Positions 9,198 to 18,093 of a stretch of 57,561 nt of DNA are shown in pieces; position 1 is the stretch's first letter; every line of letters starts with the position of its first letter. The DNA lies in the NCBI RefSeq assembly GCF_002105195.1, contig NZ_MUHU01000024.1:1-57561 (forward strand). Reading direction: 5' to 3'. Both the position numbers and the translations under genes were made by a program. This stretch comes from Derxia lacustris. GTDB lineage: Bacteria; Pseudomonadota; Gammaproteobacteria; Burkholderiales; Burkholderiaceae_E. A model generated the notes under the pieces. The model saw only the letters and a program-made list of their open reading frames with translations. It ran no database searches and had not been told where the DNA came from.

Positions 9198-10469
9198 TCA
9201 GGGATAGAGCCCGCGCTCCTCGCGCGCCTGCAACACCCGCGTGCAAGCCACCACGAAGGCCGCCGTGCGCAGCGGAATGCGATGGTGCTCGGCCGTCTCC
9301 CAGATCTGCCGGAAGGCGCCGGCCAGGATCTTGTCGAGCCGCAGATTGATCTCGTCCTCGGTCCAGAAGAACGAGCTGAAGTCCTGCACCCACTCGAAGT
9401 AGGACACGGTCACGCCGCCCGCATTGGCGATCACGTCGGGCACCACGGTGATGCCGCGCTCGCCGAGGATGAGATCGGCCTCGGGCGTGGTCGGGCCGTT
9501 GGCGCCCTCGATCACCACCTTGGTCGGCAGCCGCTGGGCGCGTGCCGCCGTGAGCTGGCTTTCGAGCGCGGCCGGGATCAGCACATCGCTTTCCACCTCC
9601 CAGAAGGCGTCGTCGGCGATGCGCTCGCCGCCGGCAAAGCCGCCGATGCCGCCTTTCTCGCGCAGCTCCTGCATCAGCCCGGCGATGTCGAGCCCGCCCG
9701 GGTGATAGACGGTGCCGGTGTGGTCCTGCACCGCGACGATCCTGGCGCCGTTGCCGGCAAACATCTCCGCCGCCGCCGAGCCCACATTGCCGAAGCCCTG
9801 CACCGCCACCCGCACGCCGTTCAGCTCCATGCCGAGCCGGCGCAGCGCCTCGCGGCCCACCACGAACACGCCGCGCCCGGTCGCCTTCACGCGGCCGAGC
9901 GAGCCGCCGAGCGTGAGCGGCTTGCCGGTGACCACGCCGGTCACCGTGGCGCCGACGTTCATGGAATAGGTGTCCATCATCCAGGCCATGATCTGGGCAT
10001 TGGTGTTCACGTCCGGCGCCGGAATGTCCTTGTCCGGCCCGATCACCAGGCCGATCTCGCTGGTGTAGCGGCGCGTCAGCCGCTCCAGCTCCTTGCGCGA
10101 CAGCGTCTTGGGATCGACCCGCACGCCGCCCTTGGCGCCGCCATAGGGCAGGGCGACCGCCGCGTTCTTGATCGTCATCCAGCCGGCCAGCGCCATCACC
10201 TCGTCGAGGCAGACCTGCGGGTGATAGCGCACGCCGCCCTTGCCCGGTCCGCGCGACAGGTTGTGCTGCACGCGGTAGCCCTCGTAATGCGCAATGGTCC
10301 CGTCGTCGAGTTCGATCGCCACGTCGACGATCAGGCAGCGCTTGGGTCGGCGCAGGGTCTCGGACCAGCGCGCCAGCGGCCCCAGATAGGGCAGCACGCG
10401 GTCGACTTGCGCCAGATAGGTATGCCAGGCGCTGGTTTCGCCCGGCGGCACGAAGGACAGGTTGGACAT
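9198..10469 (-). CDS. gdhA: Glutamate dehydrogenase (Glu/Leu/Phe/Val dehydrogenase family)
   Basis: 423 residues, normal for the hexameric glutamate dehydrogenases of Burkholderiales. It interconverts glutamate and 2-oxoglutarate plus ammonium with NAD(P). Visible: the substrate region with KCLIVD-like [18 protein letters not shown] with the catalytic Lys, [17 protein letters not shown], and the dinucleotide fold [11 protein letters not shown] near residue 235. Start ATG at 10469 is preceded by GAGGAG. The frame stays open upstream, but that extension crosses a terminator and is rejected. It is convergent to the ligase operon and divergent from Anbu, so it sits inside the locus without joining the plus-strand transcript. 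A leader terminator may attenuate it. Confidence 0.95.
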   Translation of the reverse strand: MSNLSFVPPGETSAWHTYLAQVDRVLPYLGPLARWSETLRRPKRCLIVDVAIELDDGTIAHYEGYRVQHNLSRGPGKGGVRYHPQVCLDEVMALAGWMTIKNAAVALPYGGAKGGVRVDPKTLSRKELERLTRRYTSEIGLVIGPDKDIPAPDVNTNAQIMAWMMDTYSMNVGATVTGVVTGKPLTLGGSLGRVKATGRGVFVVGREALRRLGMELNGVRVAVQGFGNVGSAAAEMFAGNGARIVAVQDHTGTVYHPGGLDIAGLMQELREKGGIGGFAGGERIADDAFWEVESDVLIPAALESQLTAARAQRLPTKVVIEGANGPTTPEADLILGERGITVVPDVIANAGGVTVSYFEWVQDFSSFFWTEDEINLRLDKILAGAFRQIWETAEHHRIPLRTAAFVVACTRVLQAREERGLYP

Positions 10470-10495
10470 GACTGACTCCTCTGGACCTGCAAGCT

Positions 10496-10515
10496 GCCGT
10501 CGTTCCGGCGACGGC
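10496..10515 (-). promoter_or_regulatory. Second hairpin in the gdhA leader
   Basis: GCCGTCG and CGACGGC, loop of six bases, abut the poly-U run of the leader terminator and end 26 bases before the gdhA start. It may expose or hide the ribosome site; no competing structure was worked out. Confidence 0.4.
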
Positions 10516-10555
10516 AAAAAAAAAGCGCCCGGACGCAAAAGAGCGAACCGGGCGC
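10516..10555 (-). terminator. Intrinsic terminator in the leader of gdhA (attenuator, or 3' end of a small RNA)
   Basis: On the minus strand a perfect 8-bp GC stem (GCGCCCGG/CCGGGCGC, inner CGC/GCG pairs) is followed by nine Ts. It lies 47 bases before the gdhA start codon. The nearest minus-strand gene upstream of it is about 2 kb away, across two plus-strand genes, so it does not end a protein-coding unit. Either gdhA transcription is attenuated here, or a small RNA transcribed from the Anbu-gdhA gap ends here. Confidence 0.75.
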
Positions 10556-10778
10556 GAACGATCCTTGGGCCTTGCGGCCGGGATCGCATCAGGAAGGCAT
10601 CAAACTGGGATTCAGGATGCGCCGGCAGCGGCGCTGCGGTTGCACCGAAAAGGCACCGGATTCGGCCGTATTTGCGCTTGCGGCAATCCGCCGGCGCGTG
10701 ACGCCCCGCAAGTACACCGATGCCGCGCCGTAGAGACCGGTGGTTAAACTCAAACCCTTTTCCGCCTTCGGGACCCAC
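10556..10778. other. Remainder of the gdhA/Anbu divergent intergenic region
   Basis: Together with the terminator and hairpin below it, this is a 309-base gap without a gene. It must hold the promoters for Anbu (plus) and gdhA (minus). I could not identify convincing -35/-10 pairs. A minus-strand frame in phase with gdhA starts near 10591 (MRSRPQGPR) but runs through the terminator and is probably not translated. If a small RNA ends at 10516 it would be encoded here. Confidence 0.5.
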
Positions 10779-11696
10779 ATGACTTATTGCGTCGCCATGC
10801 GCCTCGACGAAGGCATCGTTTTTCTGTCCGACTCCCGCACCAATGCGGGCGTGGACCACGTCTCCACCTTCCGCAAGATGACCGTGTTCGAGCGCCCCGG
10901 CGATCGCACCATGGTCGTGATGACGGCCGGCAATCTCGCCATCAGCCAGGCCGTGCGCCAGTGGCTGCAAGAGCGCAGCACCGAGGACGGCCTCACGGTC
11001 TGGACCGCCAGGACCATGTTCGACGCGGTGCGCGTGGTGGGCGATGCGGTGCGTGCCGTTCATGAGCGCGATGCCGATCAGCTGAAGAAGTTCGGCGTGG
11101 ACTTCAATTGCGCCTTCATCTTCGGCGGCCAGATCAAGGGCGAGCCGCCGCGACTGTTCCAGATTTATGCCGCCGGCAACTTCATCGAGGCAACGCCCGA
11201 GAACCCGTATTTCCAGATCGGCGAGGCCAAGTACGGCAAGCCGATCATCGACCGCATCATCAATCCGTCCACGCCGCTCGACGAGGCCGCCAAGTGCGCA
11301 CTGATCTCGATGGACTCGACGCTGCGCTCGAACATCTCGGTCGGCCTGCCGCTCGATCTGCTGGTCTACGAGGCCAACGCGCTGCGCGTGACCCGCTTCG
11401 TCCAGATCGACAACGACAACCACTACTTCCAGATGATCCACAACACCTGGGGCAAGCGGCTCCAGCAGGTGTTTGGCGAGATTCCGGATCCGACCTGGGG
11501 CGAGACCGGCTCGCGCTTCGCCCATCCCGACTACCGGCTCGGGCAGAAACATGCGGACGGCCATGCCGACCGCGAGCCCCAGCATCAGCCGCCGCGCGCG
11601 CCGCTGCCGGCCGCCCTCGCCGAAGAGGCGGCAGTGCTGGCCGAGGAGCGCATCCAGACCGTGGCGGCCGGCGGCCTGCCGCGTCAGGCGCAGTAG
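10779..11696 (+). CDS. Anbu proteasome-type peptidase
   Basis: 305 residues of the Ntn-hydrolase proteasome superfamily. The start [12 protein letters not shown] and the stretch [10 protein letters not shown] are typical of Anbu. After Met removal, Thr becomes residue 1, Asp is at 17 and a Lys at 32, matching the Thr1/Asp17/Lys33 catalytic set of beta subunits. I chose the ATG at 10779 over an in-frame GTG at 10740 because only this start exposes the Thr. Known Anbu proteins have about 240-250 residues; here about 55 extra Pro/Ala/Glu-rich residues follow [16 protein letters not shown]. Anbu genes are often found with cpATP-grasp, alpha-E and transglutaminase genes, as here. Its substrates are unknown. 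Divergent from gdhA; a phosphoesterase follows after 22 bases. Confidence 0.92.
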   Translation: MTYCVAMRLDEGIVFLSDSRTNAGVDHVSTFRKMTVFERPGDRTMVVMTAGNLAISQAVRQWLQERSTEDGLTVWTARTMFDAVRVVGDAVRAVHERDADQLKKFGVDFNCAFIFGGQIKGEPPRLFQIYAAGNFIEATPENPYFQIGEAKYGKPIIDRIINPSTPLDEAAKCALISMDSTLRSNISVGLPLDLLVYEANALRVTRFVQIDNDNHYFQMIHNTWGKRLQQVFGEIPDPTWGETGSRFAHPDYRLGQKHADGHADREPQHQPPRAPLPAALAEEAAVLAEERIQTVAAGGLPRQAQ

Positions 11697-11718
11697 GCCG
11701 GCCGAGGCGGTGGGCGTC

Positions 11719-12516
11719 ATGGTCTGCCTCGCCCAGCTGTCCGATCTGCATGTGGCCGCGCGGCCCTTGCAGGGCGTGGTCGACAGTGCGGCGCTGGCGC
11801 GTGCCGCCGTCGCCGCCGTGCTGCGCGCCGAGGCTCAGCCCACCGCCTGCGTGCTCACCGGCGATCTGGTCGATGCCGGCGATGTCGCGAGCTATCGGCT
11901 GCTGGCCGAGCTGATCGCGCCGCTGGAGGCGCGCATGGCGGTCTATCTGCTGCCCGGCAACCACGATGCGCGGGCACCGTTGCGCGCGGTGTTCGGCCGG
12001 CACGGCTATCTGCCGGCGACCGGGCGCCTCGACTATTGCGTGGACCTGGGCGGCGTGGCGCTGATTGCGCTCGACAGTCTGGTGGAGGGCAGCGGCCACG
12101 GCGCGCTCGATGCCGCCACGCTCGACTGGCTCGATGCCACGCTGGCCGCCACGCCGGCGCGACCGGCCATCGTCGCGCTGCACCATCCGCCGTTTGCCAC
12201 CGGCATCGGCTTCATGGACCGGCTCGGGCTCCGCGACGGCGCGGCGGCGCTCCAGGCCATCGTGGCGCGCCATCCGCAGGTGCTGCGCGTGATCTGCGGC
12301 CATGTGCATCGCGCCATCGCCGTGGGCTGGGCCGGGCGCATCGGCATGACGGCGCCGTCCACCGCCCAGCAGATTCCCTTCGATCCGGCCGCCGGTGCGC
12401 GCGAAGCCTTTGTGCTTGAGCCGCCCGGCTGGCTGCTGCATCGCTGGGATGGCGCCACGCTCCAGACGGCAGTGCTGCCGGTGGAGCGCAGCGCCGGGCC
12501 GATCGATTACGCCTGA
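11719..12516 (+). CDS. Metallophosphoesterase (CpdA/GpdQ-like)
   Basis: 265 residues of the calcineurin-like class III cyclic phosphodiesterase group. All metal ligands are present: SDLH near residue 10, GDLVD near 48, GNHD near 80, HHPP near 155 and GHVH near 194. Likely activities are hydrolysis of cyclic nucleotides or of glycerophosphodiesters; the sequence does not decide. ATG at 11719 is used; a GTG nine bases upstream in the same frame is possible. It follows Anbu by 22 bases and could be co-transcribed with it, and it is convergent with the hydroxybutyrate dehydrogenase gene. Confidence 0.85.
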   Translation: MVCLAQLSDLHVAARPLQGVVDSAALARAAVAAVLRAEAQPTACVLTGDLVDAGDVASYRLLAELIAPLEARMAVYLLPGNHDARAPLRAVFGRHGYLPATGRLDYCVDLGGVALIALDSLVEGSGHGALDAATLDWLDATLAATPARPAIVALHHPPFATGIGFMDRLGLRDGAAALQAIVARHPQVLRVICGHVHRAIAVGWAGRIGMTAPSTAQQIPFDPAAGAREAFVLEPPGWLLHRWDGATLQTAVLPVERSAGPIDYA

Positions 12517-12534
12517 CCGGCCCCGTCGCGCGGC

Positions 12535-13332
12535 TTACTGCGCGACCCAGCCGCCATCGACGTTGTAGGCCACGCCGCGAATCTGCGCCGCCGCATCGCT
12601 GCACAGGAACACCGCCAGCCCGCCGAGCTGCTCCGGCGTCACGAATTCGAGCGACGGCTGCTTCTCGCCGAGCAGATCGCGCTTGGCCTGCTCGATCGTC
12701 TTGCCTTCGGCGGCGGCGCGCGCATCGATCTGCTTTTGCACCAGCGGCGTCAGCACCCAGCCCGGGCAGATCGCGTTGCAGGTGATCGGCAGCTGGGCGG
12801 TTTCGAGCGCCACCACCTTGGTCAGGCCGATCACGCCATGCTTGGCCGCCACATAGGCCGACTTCTGCGCGCTGCCCACCAGCCCGTGCGCCGACGCGAT
12901 GTTGATGATGCGGCCCCAGCCGCGCGCCTTCATGCCCGGCAGCGCCGCCTTGATGGCGTGGAAGTTGGACGACAGGTTGATCGCGATGATCGCGTCCCAC
13001 TTCTCGTCCGGAAACTCGTCGACCGGCGCCACATGCTGGATGCCGGCGTTGTTCACCACGATGTCGAGGCTGCCGAGCTTGTCCTGCGCATGCTTGACCA
13101 GCGCCGCGATCTCGGCCGGCTTGCTGATGTCGGCGCCGTGGAACTCGGTGCGCACGCCGAACTTCTCGGCGGTTTCGCGGCGCAGCGCCTCGATCGCGGC
13201 CGGATCGCCGAAGCCGTTGAAGACGATGTCCGCGCCCTCGGCCGCCAGCGAATGCGCAATGCCCAGGCCGATGCCCGACGTGGAACCCGTGACCAGTGCA
13301 ACCTTGCCCTTGAGGCTAGTGTTCAAAGCCAT
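12535..13332 (-). CDS. bdhA: 3-hydroxybutyrate dehydrogenase
   Basis: 265 residues, a classical short-chain dehydrogenase that interconverts (R)-3-hydroxybutyrate and acetoacetate with NAD, usually in polyhydroxybutyrate turnover. Seen: TGSTSGIG cofactor loop at residues 15-22, NNAGIQHVAPV, Ser in ASAHGLVGS and the YVAAKHG Tyr-Lys pair. HVAPVDEFP and the LVQKQID region are characteristic of the hydroxybutyrate enzyme rather than general reductases. Divergent from the alpha/beta hydrolase gene, with the two starts only 90 bases apart. Confidence 0.92.
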   Translation of the reverse strand: MALNTSLKGKVALVTGSTSGIGLGIAHSLAAEGADIVFNGFGDPAAIEALRRETAEKFGVRTEFHGADISKPAEIAALVKHAQDKLGSLDIVVNNAGIQHVAPVDEFPDEKWDAIIAINLSSNFHAIKAALPGMKARGWGRIINIASAHGLVGSAQKSAYVAAKHGVIGLTKVVALETAQLPITCNAICPGWVLTPLVQKQIDARAAAEGKTIEQAKRDLLGEKQPSLEFVTPEQLGGLAVFLCSDAAAQIRGVAYNVDGGWVAQ

Positions 13333-13421
13333 TGCCGCCTTCTCCTGAAGTCTTACAGTGGATCGATCTCGCGCAAGCGAAGCTCGCCTGCGAAGTCAAC
13401 CATCCGATTCTAGGCAGACCC

Positions 13422-14306
13422 ATGACCGCCATCGAACAACCGCGTTTCAATTCGGTTCAATGTCTTTCCCCAGTGGGCCTGCATCGCATGGCCTGGACCG
13501 AATGGGGCGACGCGGCCAATCCGCGCGTGGCGCTGTGCGTGCACGGTCTCACCCGCGTCGGGCGCGACTTCGACCGGCTGGCCCGGGCGCTGGCGGCCGA
13601 CTACCGCGTGGTCTGCCCCGACATCGTCGGGCGCGGCGCCAGCGGCTGGCTGGCCGAGGCGCCCGGCGCGGCCCAGCACTACGCCGTGCCGCAATACGTC
13701 GCCGACTGCATCTCGCTGCTGGCGCGCCTCGATGCGCAGACCGTGCATTGGGTCGGCACCAGCATGGGCGGGCTGATCGGCATGGCGCTCGCGGCGCTGC
13801 CCGGCAATCCCATCGCGCGCCTGGTGCTCAACGACGTCGGCGCGGTGCTGCCGCTCGATGCGCTGCGCCGCATCGGCAACTACGTGGGCCTGCCGCTGCG
13901 CTTTGCCAGCTTCGACGAGGGCGTGGCCTATGTGCGCAGCGTGGCCGCGCCCTTCGGCCCGCACAGCGACGACGAATGGCGCGAGCTGGGCGGCAATGTG
14001 CTGGCGCGCGACGGCGAGCAATGGCGCCTGCACTACGACCCGCGCATCGGCGAGGCCTTCCGCCAGATCGCGTCCGAGGGCGAGGCGACCGAGCTGCCGC
14101 TCTGGGCCGTGTACGACGCCATCCGCTGCCCGACGCTCGTGCTGCGCGGCGCCGACTCCGACCTGCTCTCGGCCGCCACCTGCGCCGCCATGGCCGAGCG
14201 CGGCCCGCGCGCCCGCACCGTGGAATTTGCCGGCATCGGCCATGCGCCGACCTTGATGCACGCCGACCAGATCGCGGCGGTGCGCGGCTTTCTGCTGGCT
14301 GACTGA
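13422..14306 (+). CDS. Alpha/beta hydrolase
   Basis: 294 residues with the alpha/beta-hydrolase fold: oxyanion region CVHGLTR, nucleophile elbow GTSMGG (Ser near 114), acid Asp in RGADSD (about 245) and His in GIGHAPTL (about 273). The open frame reaches back to a TTG at 13332, which would overlap the bdhA start region; the ATG at 13422 matches where hydrolase homology begins. Substrate unknown. The location next to bdhA makes a short-chain ester or oligomer hydrolase conceivable, but nothing in the sequence shows it. Confidence 0.85.
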   Translation: MTAIEQPRFNSVQCLSPVGLHRMAWTEWGDAANPRVALCVHGLTRVGRDFDRLARALAADYRVVCPDIVGRGASGWLAEAPGAAQHYAVPQYVADCISLLARLDAQTVHWVGTSMGGLIGMALAALPGNPIARLVLNDVGAVLPLDALRRIGNYVGLPLRFASFDEGVAYVRSVAAPFGPHSDDEWRELGGNVLARDGEQWRLHYDPRIGEAFRQIASEGEATELPLWAVYDAIRCPTLVLRGADSDLLSAATCAAMAERGPRARTVEFAGIGHAPTLMHADQIAAVRGFLLAD

Positions 14307-14315
14307 TGCGACAAT
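14307..14315 (+). promoter_or_regulatory. Possible extended -10 promoter for the RidA-family gene
   Basis: TG, one base, then GACAAT directly after the hydrolase stop codon, 35 bases before the ATG at 14350. No good -35 box is visible, which is acceptable for an extended -10 element. Confidence 0.35.
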
Positions 14316-14349
14316 CCCGCCCCTTTTCACTCCCCGGGGGGAACACAGC

Positions 14350-14703
14350 ATGAGCGAACTCAAGCGCTTTCACGTCGGCGCACGCCTGTCGGAAATGACC
14401 GTCTACAACGGCGTCGCCTATCTGGCCGGCCAGGTCGCCGCCGATGGCAGCCAGGACATCACCGGTCAGGCCACGCAGGTGCTGGCCGCCATCGACGCGC
14501 TGCTGGCCGAAGCCGGCACCGACAAGTCGCGGCTGCTGCAAGTCGTCATCTACCTCAAGGATCTGGCCGACTTCCCGGCGCTGAATGCGGTGTGGGACGG
14601 CTGGATCGTGCCGGGCAGCACGCCGCCGCGCGCCACCGTCAAGGCCGAACTGGCCAAGCCCGAATGGCGGGTGGAAATCGTCTGCACCGCCGCCGTCAAC
14701 TGA
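14350..14703 (+). CDS. RidA family protein (YjgF/YER057c/UK114)
   Basis: 117 residues, the usual length. Family features: VYNGVAYLAGQVA, a QATQVLAAIDALLAEAG helix, VVIYLKDL, and the PPRATV motif whose Arg binds the imine substrate carboxylate in RidA enzymes. Members hydrolyse reactive enamines/imines from PLP enzymes; several subgroups lack this activity, and this one is closer to the short YjgH-like forms. Preceded by GGGGGGAAC, a usable ribosome site. Convergent with the MtfA gene, 10 bases apart. Confidence 0.88.
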   Translation: MSELKRFHVGARLSEMTVYNGVAYLAGQVAADGSQDITGQATQVLAAIDALLAEAGTDKSRLLQVVIYLKDLADFPALNAVWDGWIVPGSTPPRATVKAELAKPEWRVEIVCTAAVN

Positions 14704-14713
14704 GCGGCGGCCG

Positions 14714-15547
14714 TCAGCTGGCTGCGCAGCCGGGCCTGAAATAGGCGTCGAACAGCGCGGCCAGATGCGGGAAGGCGTCGCGCAGCCGCGCCGGCGTCAC
14801 GAAGTAGGCCTCGGTGGCCACGGCAAAGAATTCGGCCGGGCTGTCGGCGGCATAGGCGTCGAGCGGCAGTTCGCGCTCGTAGATCGCGCGGCCGGCGTCG
14901 CTTTCGGGGTCGATGTCGCGCGGAAAGCGCTGTTCCAGATCGTCGAGCGCCCAGCAGAAGGCTTCATGCGCGGCGTCGAGTTCGCCGATCCAGTCGTCGG
15001 GATCGATGCCGGCATGCAGCGCCGGATCGAAGGCCGGCACGCCGTCGGCGATGCCGCCGTTGCGCAGGTCGAGCTTGTGCGCGAATTCATGGATGACCGG
15101 CGCGTAGGCTGGGCCGTCGCTGCGGCCGGCGCCGCGTTCCACCTCGGCCCAGCCGAGCACGACCGGACCGCCGGCCATGGTTTCGCCGGCGCGCGCGCCG
15201 CTGTCGTCATGCACCAGGCCGAATTCGTCGGCCACTTCGCGCCGCACCAGGAATTCGCCCGGATAGACGACGATTTCGCTGAACTCGTCATAGGCCTGCG
15301 GTCCCAGATGCAGCACCGGCAGCGCGGCCTGCATGGCGATGGCCGCGCGCGCGAAGTCGTCGAGCGCCAGGTCGTGTACCGGGGTGATGGCCTTGTCTTC
15401 GAGGAAGTCGGCCGCAAGTCGCGCCAGCTGGTCGGCGTCGGCGCGGTCGGGCAGGGCCAGGAAGGGAAAGGCCGCGACGACCGCATCGCGCAGGCCGGCG
15501 GGCAGGGTGGTCGGTTCGCGGCGGGCTCGGGGCCACCAGTTGAACAT
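14714..15547 (-). CDS. mtfA: MtfA-type zinc metallopeptidase (M90 family)
   Basis: 277 residues. Zinc motif HEFAH at residues 153-157, with a conserved downstream Glu in SPAEFFAVATEAYF. YPGEFLV and LGWAEVERG are typical of the MtfA family. In Escherichia coli MtfA is a cytosolic aminopeptidase that binds the Mlc repressor and so influences glucose uptake; whether that applies in a betaproteobacterium is open. Divergent from relA across 249 bases. That gap contains two small hairpins (15698-15711 and 15717-15731) and no recognised promoter. Confidence 0.88.
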   Translation of the reverse strand: MFNWWPRARREPTTLPAGLRDAVVAAFPFLALPDRADADQLARLAADFLEDKAITPVHDLALDDFARAAIAMQAALPVLHLGPQAYDEFSEIVVYPGEFLVRREVADEFGLVHDDSGARAGETMAGGPVVLGWAEVERGAGRSDGPAYAPVIHEFAHKLDLRNGGIADGVPAFDPALHAGIDPDDWIGELDAAHEAFCWALDDLEQRFPRDIDPESDAGRAIYERELPLDAYAADSPAEFFAVATEAYFVTPARLRDAFPHLAALFDAYFRPGCAAS

Positions 15548-15796
15548 GTCGGTTCGAGGCGAGTGCTGGGACGTCCGAGTATCGCCGTGACCGCGGGCCG
15601 CGCATCGGCGTCGGTCACGGACTGCGGCTGGACGGTGGCTGGCGCGGGCCGATACGGATCGCGCGCCCGGTCAAAGGCACGTAAACAGCCCGGGAATTGC
15701 GGACCTTGGTCCGTGTTTCGCTTGCAGCAAGCGCAGTGGCGCCCCGGTCGTGGGGCGTGGCGGTCGGCAGTCGCCCCAGGGTGACGCGGCCGGGAG

Positions 15797-18085
15797 ATGA
15801 AGATGGTGTATGTGGCGCAAAGCCGGCCGGCCGCACTCAGCGGCGAGGCGGCGAACGATGCGGCCGATCAGGCATTGATCGCCGAGGCGCTGGCCTGCGC
15901 CGAGCGCGCCTACGGCGAGCGTCATGCGCCGACCGGCGAGCGCGTGGCCGACCATGCGCGCGAGCTGTCGAGCATCCTCGCCGGGCTGCGCACCGACCGC
16001 GCCACCCAGCTTGCGGCGGTGCTCTACGGCACCACCGACGCCGACCGTGCCGAGCATCCGCTGCCCGAGGACAGCATCGCGGCGCGTTTCGGCAGCGATG
16101 TGCTGGGCATGGTGCGCGGAATCGTGCAGCTCATGCGCGTGACCGAGCTGGCGCGCGACATGACCGCGCTGCGCGAAGGCGCCGAGGCCAACAAGCGCGA
16201 CCGCGAGCTGGAGCACAACCGCCAGGCCGAGGCGCTGCGCAAGATGCTGCTGGCGATGGTCGGCGACCTGCGCGTGGTGCTGGTGCGGCTGGCGTCGCGG
16301 CTGCGCACGCTGCGCTTCTTCGCCGACAACAAGGATCGCGCCGATTGCGGCACGCCCGAGCAGCGCCGCCTGTATGCCGAGGAGACGATGGAGCTGTATG
16401 CGCCGCTCGCCAACCGGCTCGGCATCTGGCAGCTCAAGTGGGAGATGGAAGACCTCGCGTTCCGCTTCATCGAGCCCGAGATCTACAAGCGCATCGCCAA
16501 GGAACTGGAGGAAAAGCGCGTCGAGCGCGAGGCCTTCATCACCAGCGCCATCGCGCGGCTGCGCAGCGAGATGAAGGCGTCGGGCATCGTCGCCGAGGTG
16601 AGCGGCCGGCCGAAACACATCTACAGCATCTGGAACAAGATGCGTGGCAAGGGGCTCGACTTCGGCGGGCTCTACGACGTGCGCGCGTTTCGCGTCATCA
16701 CCGACGACATCAAGGATTGCTACACGGTGCTCGGCATCGTGCACAACCTGTGGCAGCCGATTCCCAAGGAGTTCGACGACTACATCTCGCGGCCCAAGGC
16801 CAACGGCTACCAGTCGCTGCACACCGTGGTGGTGGCCGACGACGGCAAGCCCTTCGAGGTGCAGATCCGCACGCGCGAGATGCATCAGTTCGCCGAGTAC
16901 GGTGTCGCCGCGCACTGGCGCTACAAGGAAGCCGGCAACCGCAGCGAGACCGCCGGCAGCGCCTACGACCAGAAGATCGCCTGGATCCGCCAACTGTTCG
17001 CGTGGAAGAACGAGGTTGCGCGCGAGGGCGGTGAGGAGGCGGTCGAGAAGCGCTTCGACGCCGAGGAATGGGCTGATCGGCTCAAGTCGGGCGCGGTCGA
17101 CGACCGCATCTACGTGCTCACGCCGCAGGCGCGCGTGATCGATCTACCGGCCGGTTCCACGCCGATCGACTTCGCCTACCACCTGCATTCCGACCTGGGC
17201 CATCGCTGCCGTGGCGCGCGCGTGGACGGCGCGATGGTGCCGCTCAACACCGCGCTGCGCACCGGGCAGACGGTCGAGATCATCGCCGGCAAGAACATCG
17301 GCGCCGGGCCGTCGCGCGACTGGCTCAATCCCAATCTGGGCTATCTGGCCAGCAGCCGCGCGCGCACCAAGGTGCGGGCATGGTTCAACTCGGTCGAGCA
17401 GGAAACGACGATGCTGGCCGGTCGCGCCCGCATCGAGCGCGAGTTGCAGCGGCTCGGGCGCACGGCGGTGTCGCTCGACGAAGTGGCGAGCGGTCTGGGC
17501 TACGGCAAGCCGGACGATCTGTTCACTGCCGCCGCGCGCGACGATTTCAATCTGCGCCAGATCGAGGCGCTGTTCGAGGAGCCGCAGGACGAGCCCGAGC
17601 TGCATCCGGCGCGCATCGGTCGCGGCAAGGCCGATGTGACCAAGAGCGGCGTGCTCGTCGTCGGCATCGACAAGCTGCTCACGCAGCTGGCCAAGTGCTG
17701 CAAGCCGGCGCCGCCCGACGCGATCATGGGCTTCGTCACGCGCGGCAAGGGCGTGTCGATCCACCGCGACGACTGCCTCAACTTCCTCGCGATGGCCGAG
17801 CGTCATCCCGAGCGCGTGATCGAGACGCAATGGGGGACGGGGCCGAGCAACACCGTGTTCCCGGTCGATGTGTTCGTGCTGGCCAACGACCGCCAGGGCC
17901 TGCTGCGCGACATTTCGGATGTGTTCGCGCGCGAGCGCATCAACGTGATCGGCGTGAACACGCAGAGCGCGCGCGAGCATGCGCGCATGCAATTCACCGC
18001 AGAAATCGCCGATTCAGCCGCGCTCACCAAGGCGCTGAATCTGATTCGCGATGTGCCGGGTGTGATGGAAGCGCGACGGAAATGA
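15797..18085 (+). CDS. relA: GTP pyrophosphokinase RelA (ppGpp synthetase I)
   Basis: 762 residues. It makes (p)ppGpp from GTP/GDP and ATP on stalled ribosomes. Order: degenerate HD region (1-200), synthetase (about 250-390; GRPKHIYSIWNKM, YDVRAFRVI, GYQSLHTVV), TGS (about 435-500), a CC-containing zinc-finger region (LAKCCKPAP near 633) and a C-terminal ACT domain (about 688-762). The hydrolase HDxxED box is replaced by YGTTDAD, and the synthetase carries EFDD, the ExDD signature of monofunctional RelA instead of the RxKD of SpoT/Rel. So a separate SpoT is expected elsewhere. Start: ATG 15797 after GGGAG; an ATG two codons on is equally possible. Confidence 0.95.
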   Translation: MKMVYVAQSRPAALSGEAANDAADQALIAEALACAERAYGERHAPTGERVADHARELSSILAGLRTDRATQLAAVLYGTTDADRAEHPLPEDSIAARFGSDVLGMVRGIVQLMRVTELARDMTALREGAEANKRDRELEHNRQAEALRKMLLAMVGDLRVVLVRLASRLRTLRFFADNKDRADCGTPEQRRLYAEETMELYAPLANRLGIWQLKWEMEDLAFRFIEPEIYKRIAKELEEKRVEREAFITSAIARLRSEMKASGIVAEVSGRPKHIYSIWNKMRGKGLDFGGLYDVRAFRVITDDIKDCYTVLGIVHNLWQPIPKEFDDYISRPKANGYQSLHTVVVADDGKPFEVQIRTREMHQFAEYGVAAHWRYKEAGNRSETAGSAYDQKIAWIRQLFAWKNEVAREGGEEAVEKRFDAEEWADRLKSGAVDDRIYVLTPQARVIDLPAGSTPIDFAYHLHSDLGHRCRGARVDGAMVPLNTALRTGQTVEIIAGKNIGAGPSRDWLNPNLGYLASSRARTKVRAWFNSVEQETTMLAGRARIERELQRLGRTAVSLDEVASGLGYGKPDDLFTAAARDDFNLRQIEALFEEPQDEPELHPARIGRGKADVTKSGVLVVGIDKLLTQLAKCCKPAPPDAIMGFVTRGKGVSIHRDDCLNFLAMAERHPERVIETQWGTGPSNTVFPVDVFVLANDRQGLLRDISDVFARERINVIGVNTQSAREHARMQFTAEIADSAALTKALNLIRDVPGVMEARRK

Positions 18086-18093
18086 CACAGCGC

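Noticed and set aside
10470..10593. N-terminal extension of gdhA to the upstream in-frame ATG
   Set aside because: The extension is encoded by the terminator stem and T-run, is Arg-rich and not conserved, while the ATG at 10469 has GAGGAG.
13332..13421. TTG start for the alpha/beta hydrolase overlapping the bdhA start
   Set aside because: It would occupy the whole divergent promoter region, and hydrolase homology begins after the ATG at 13422.
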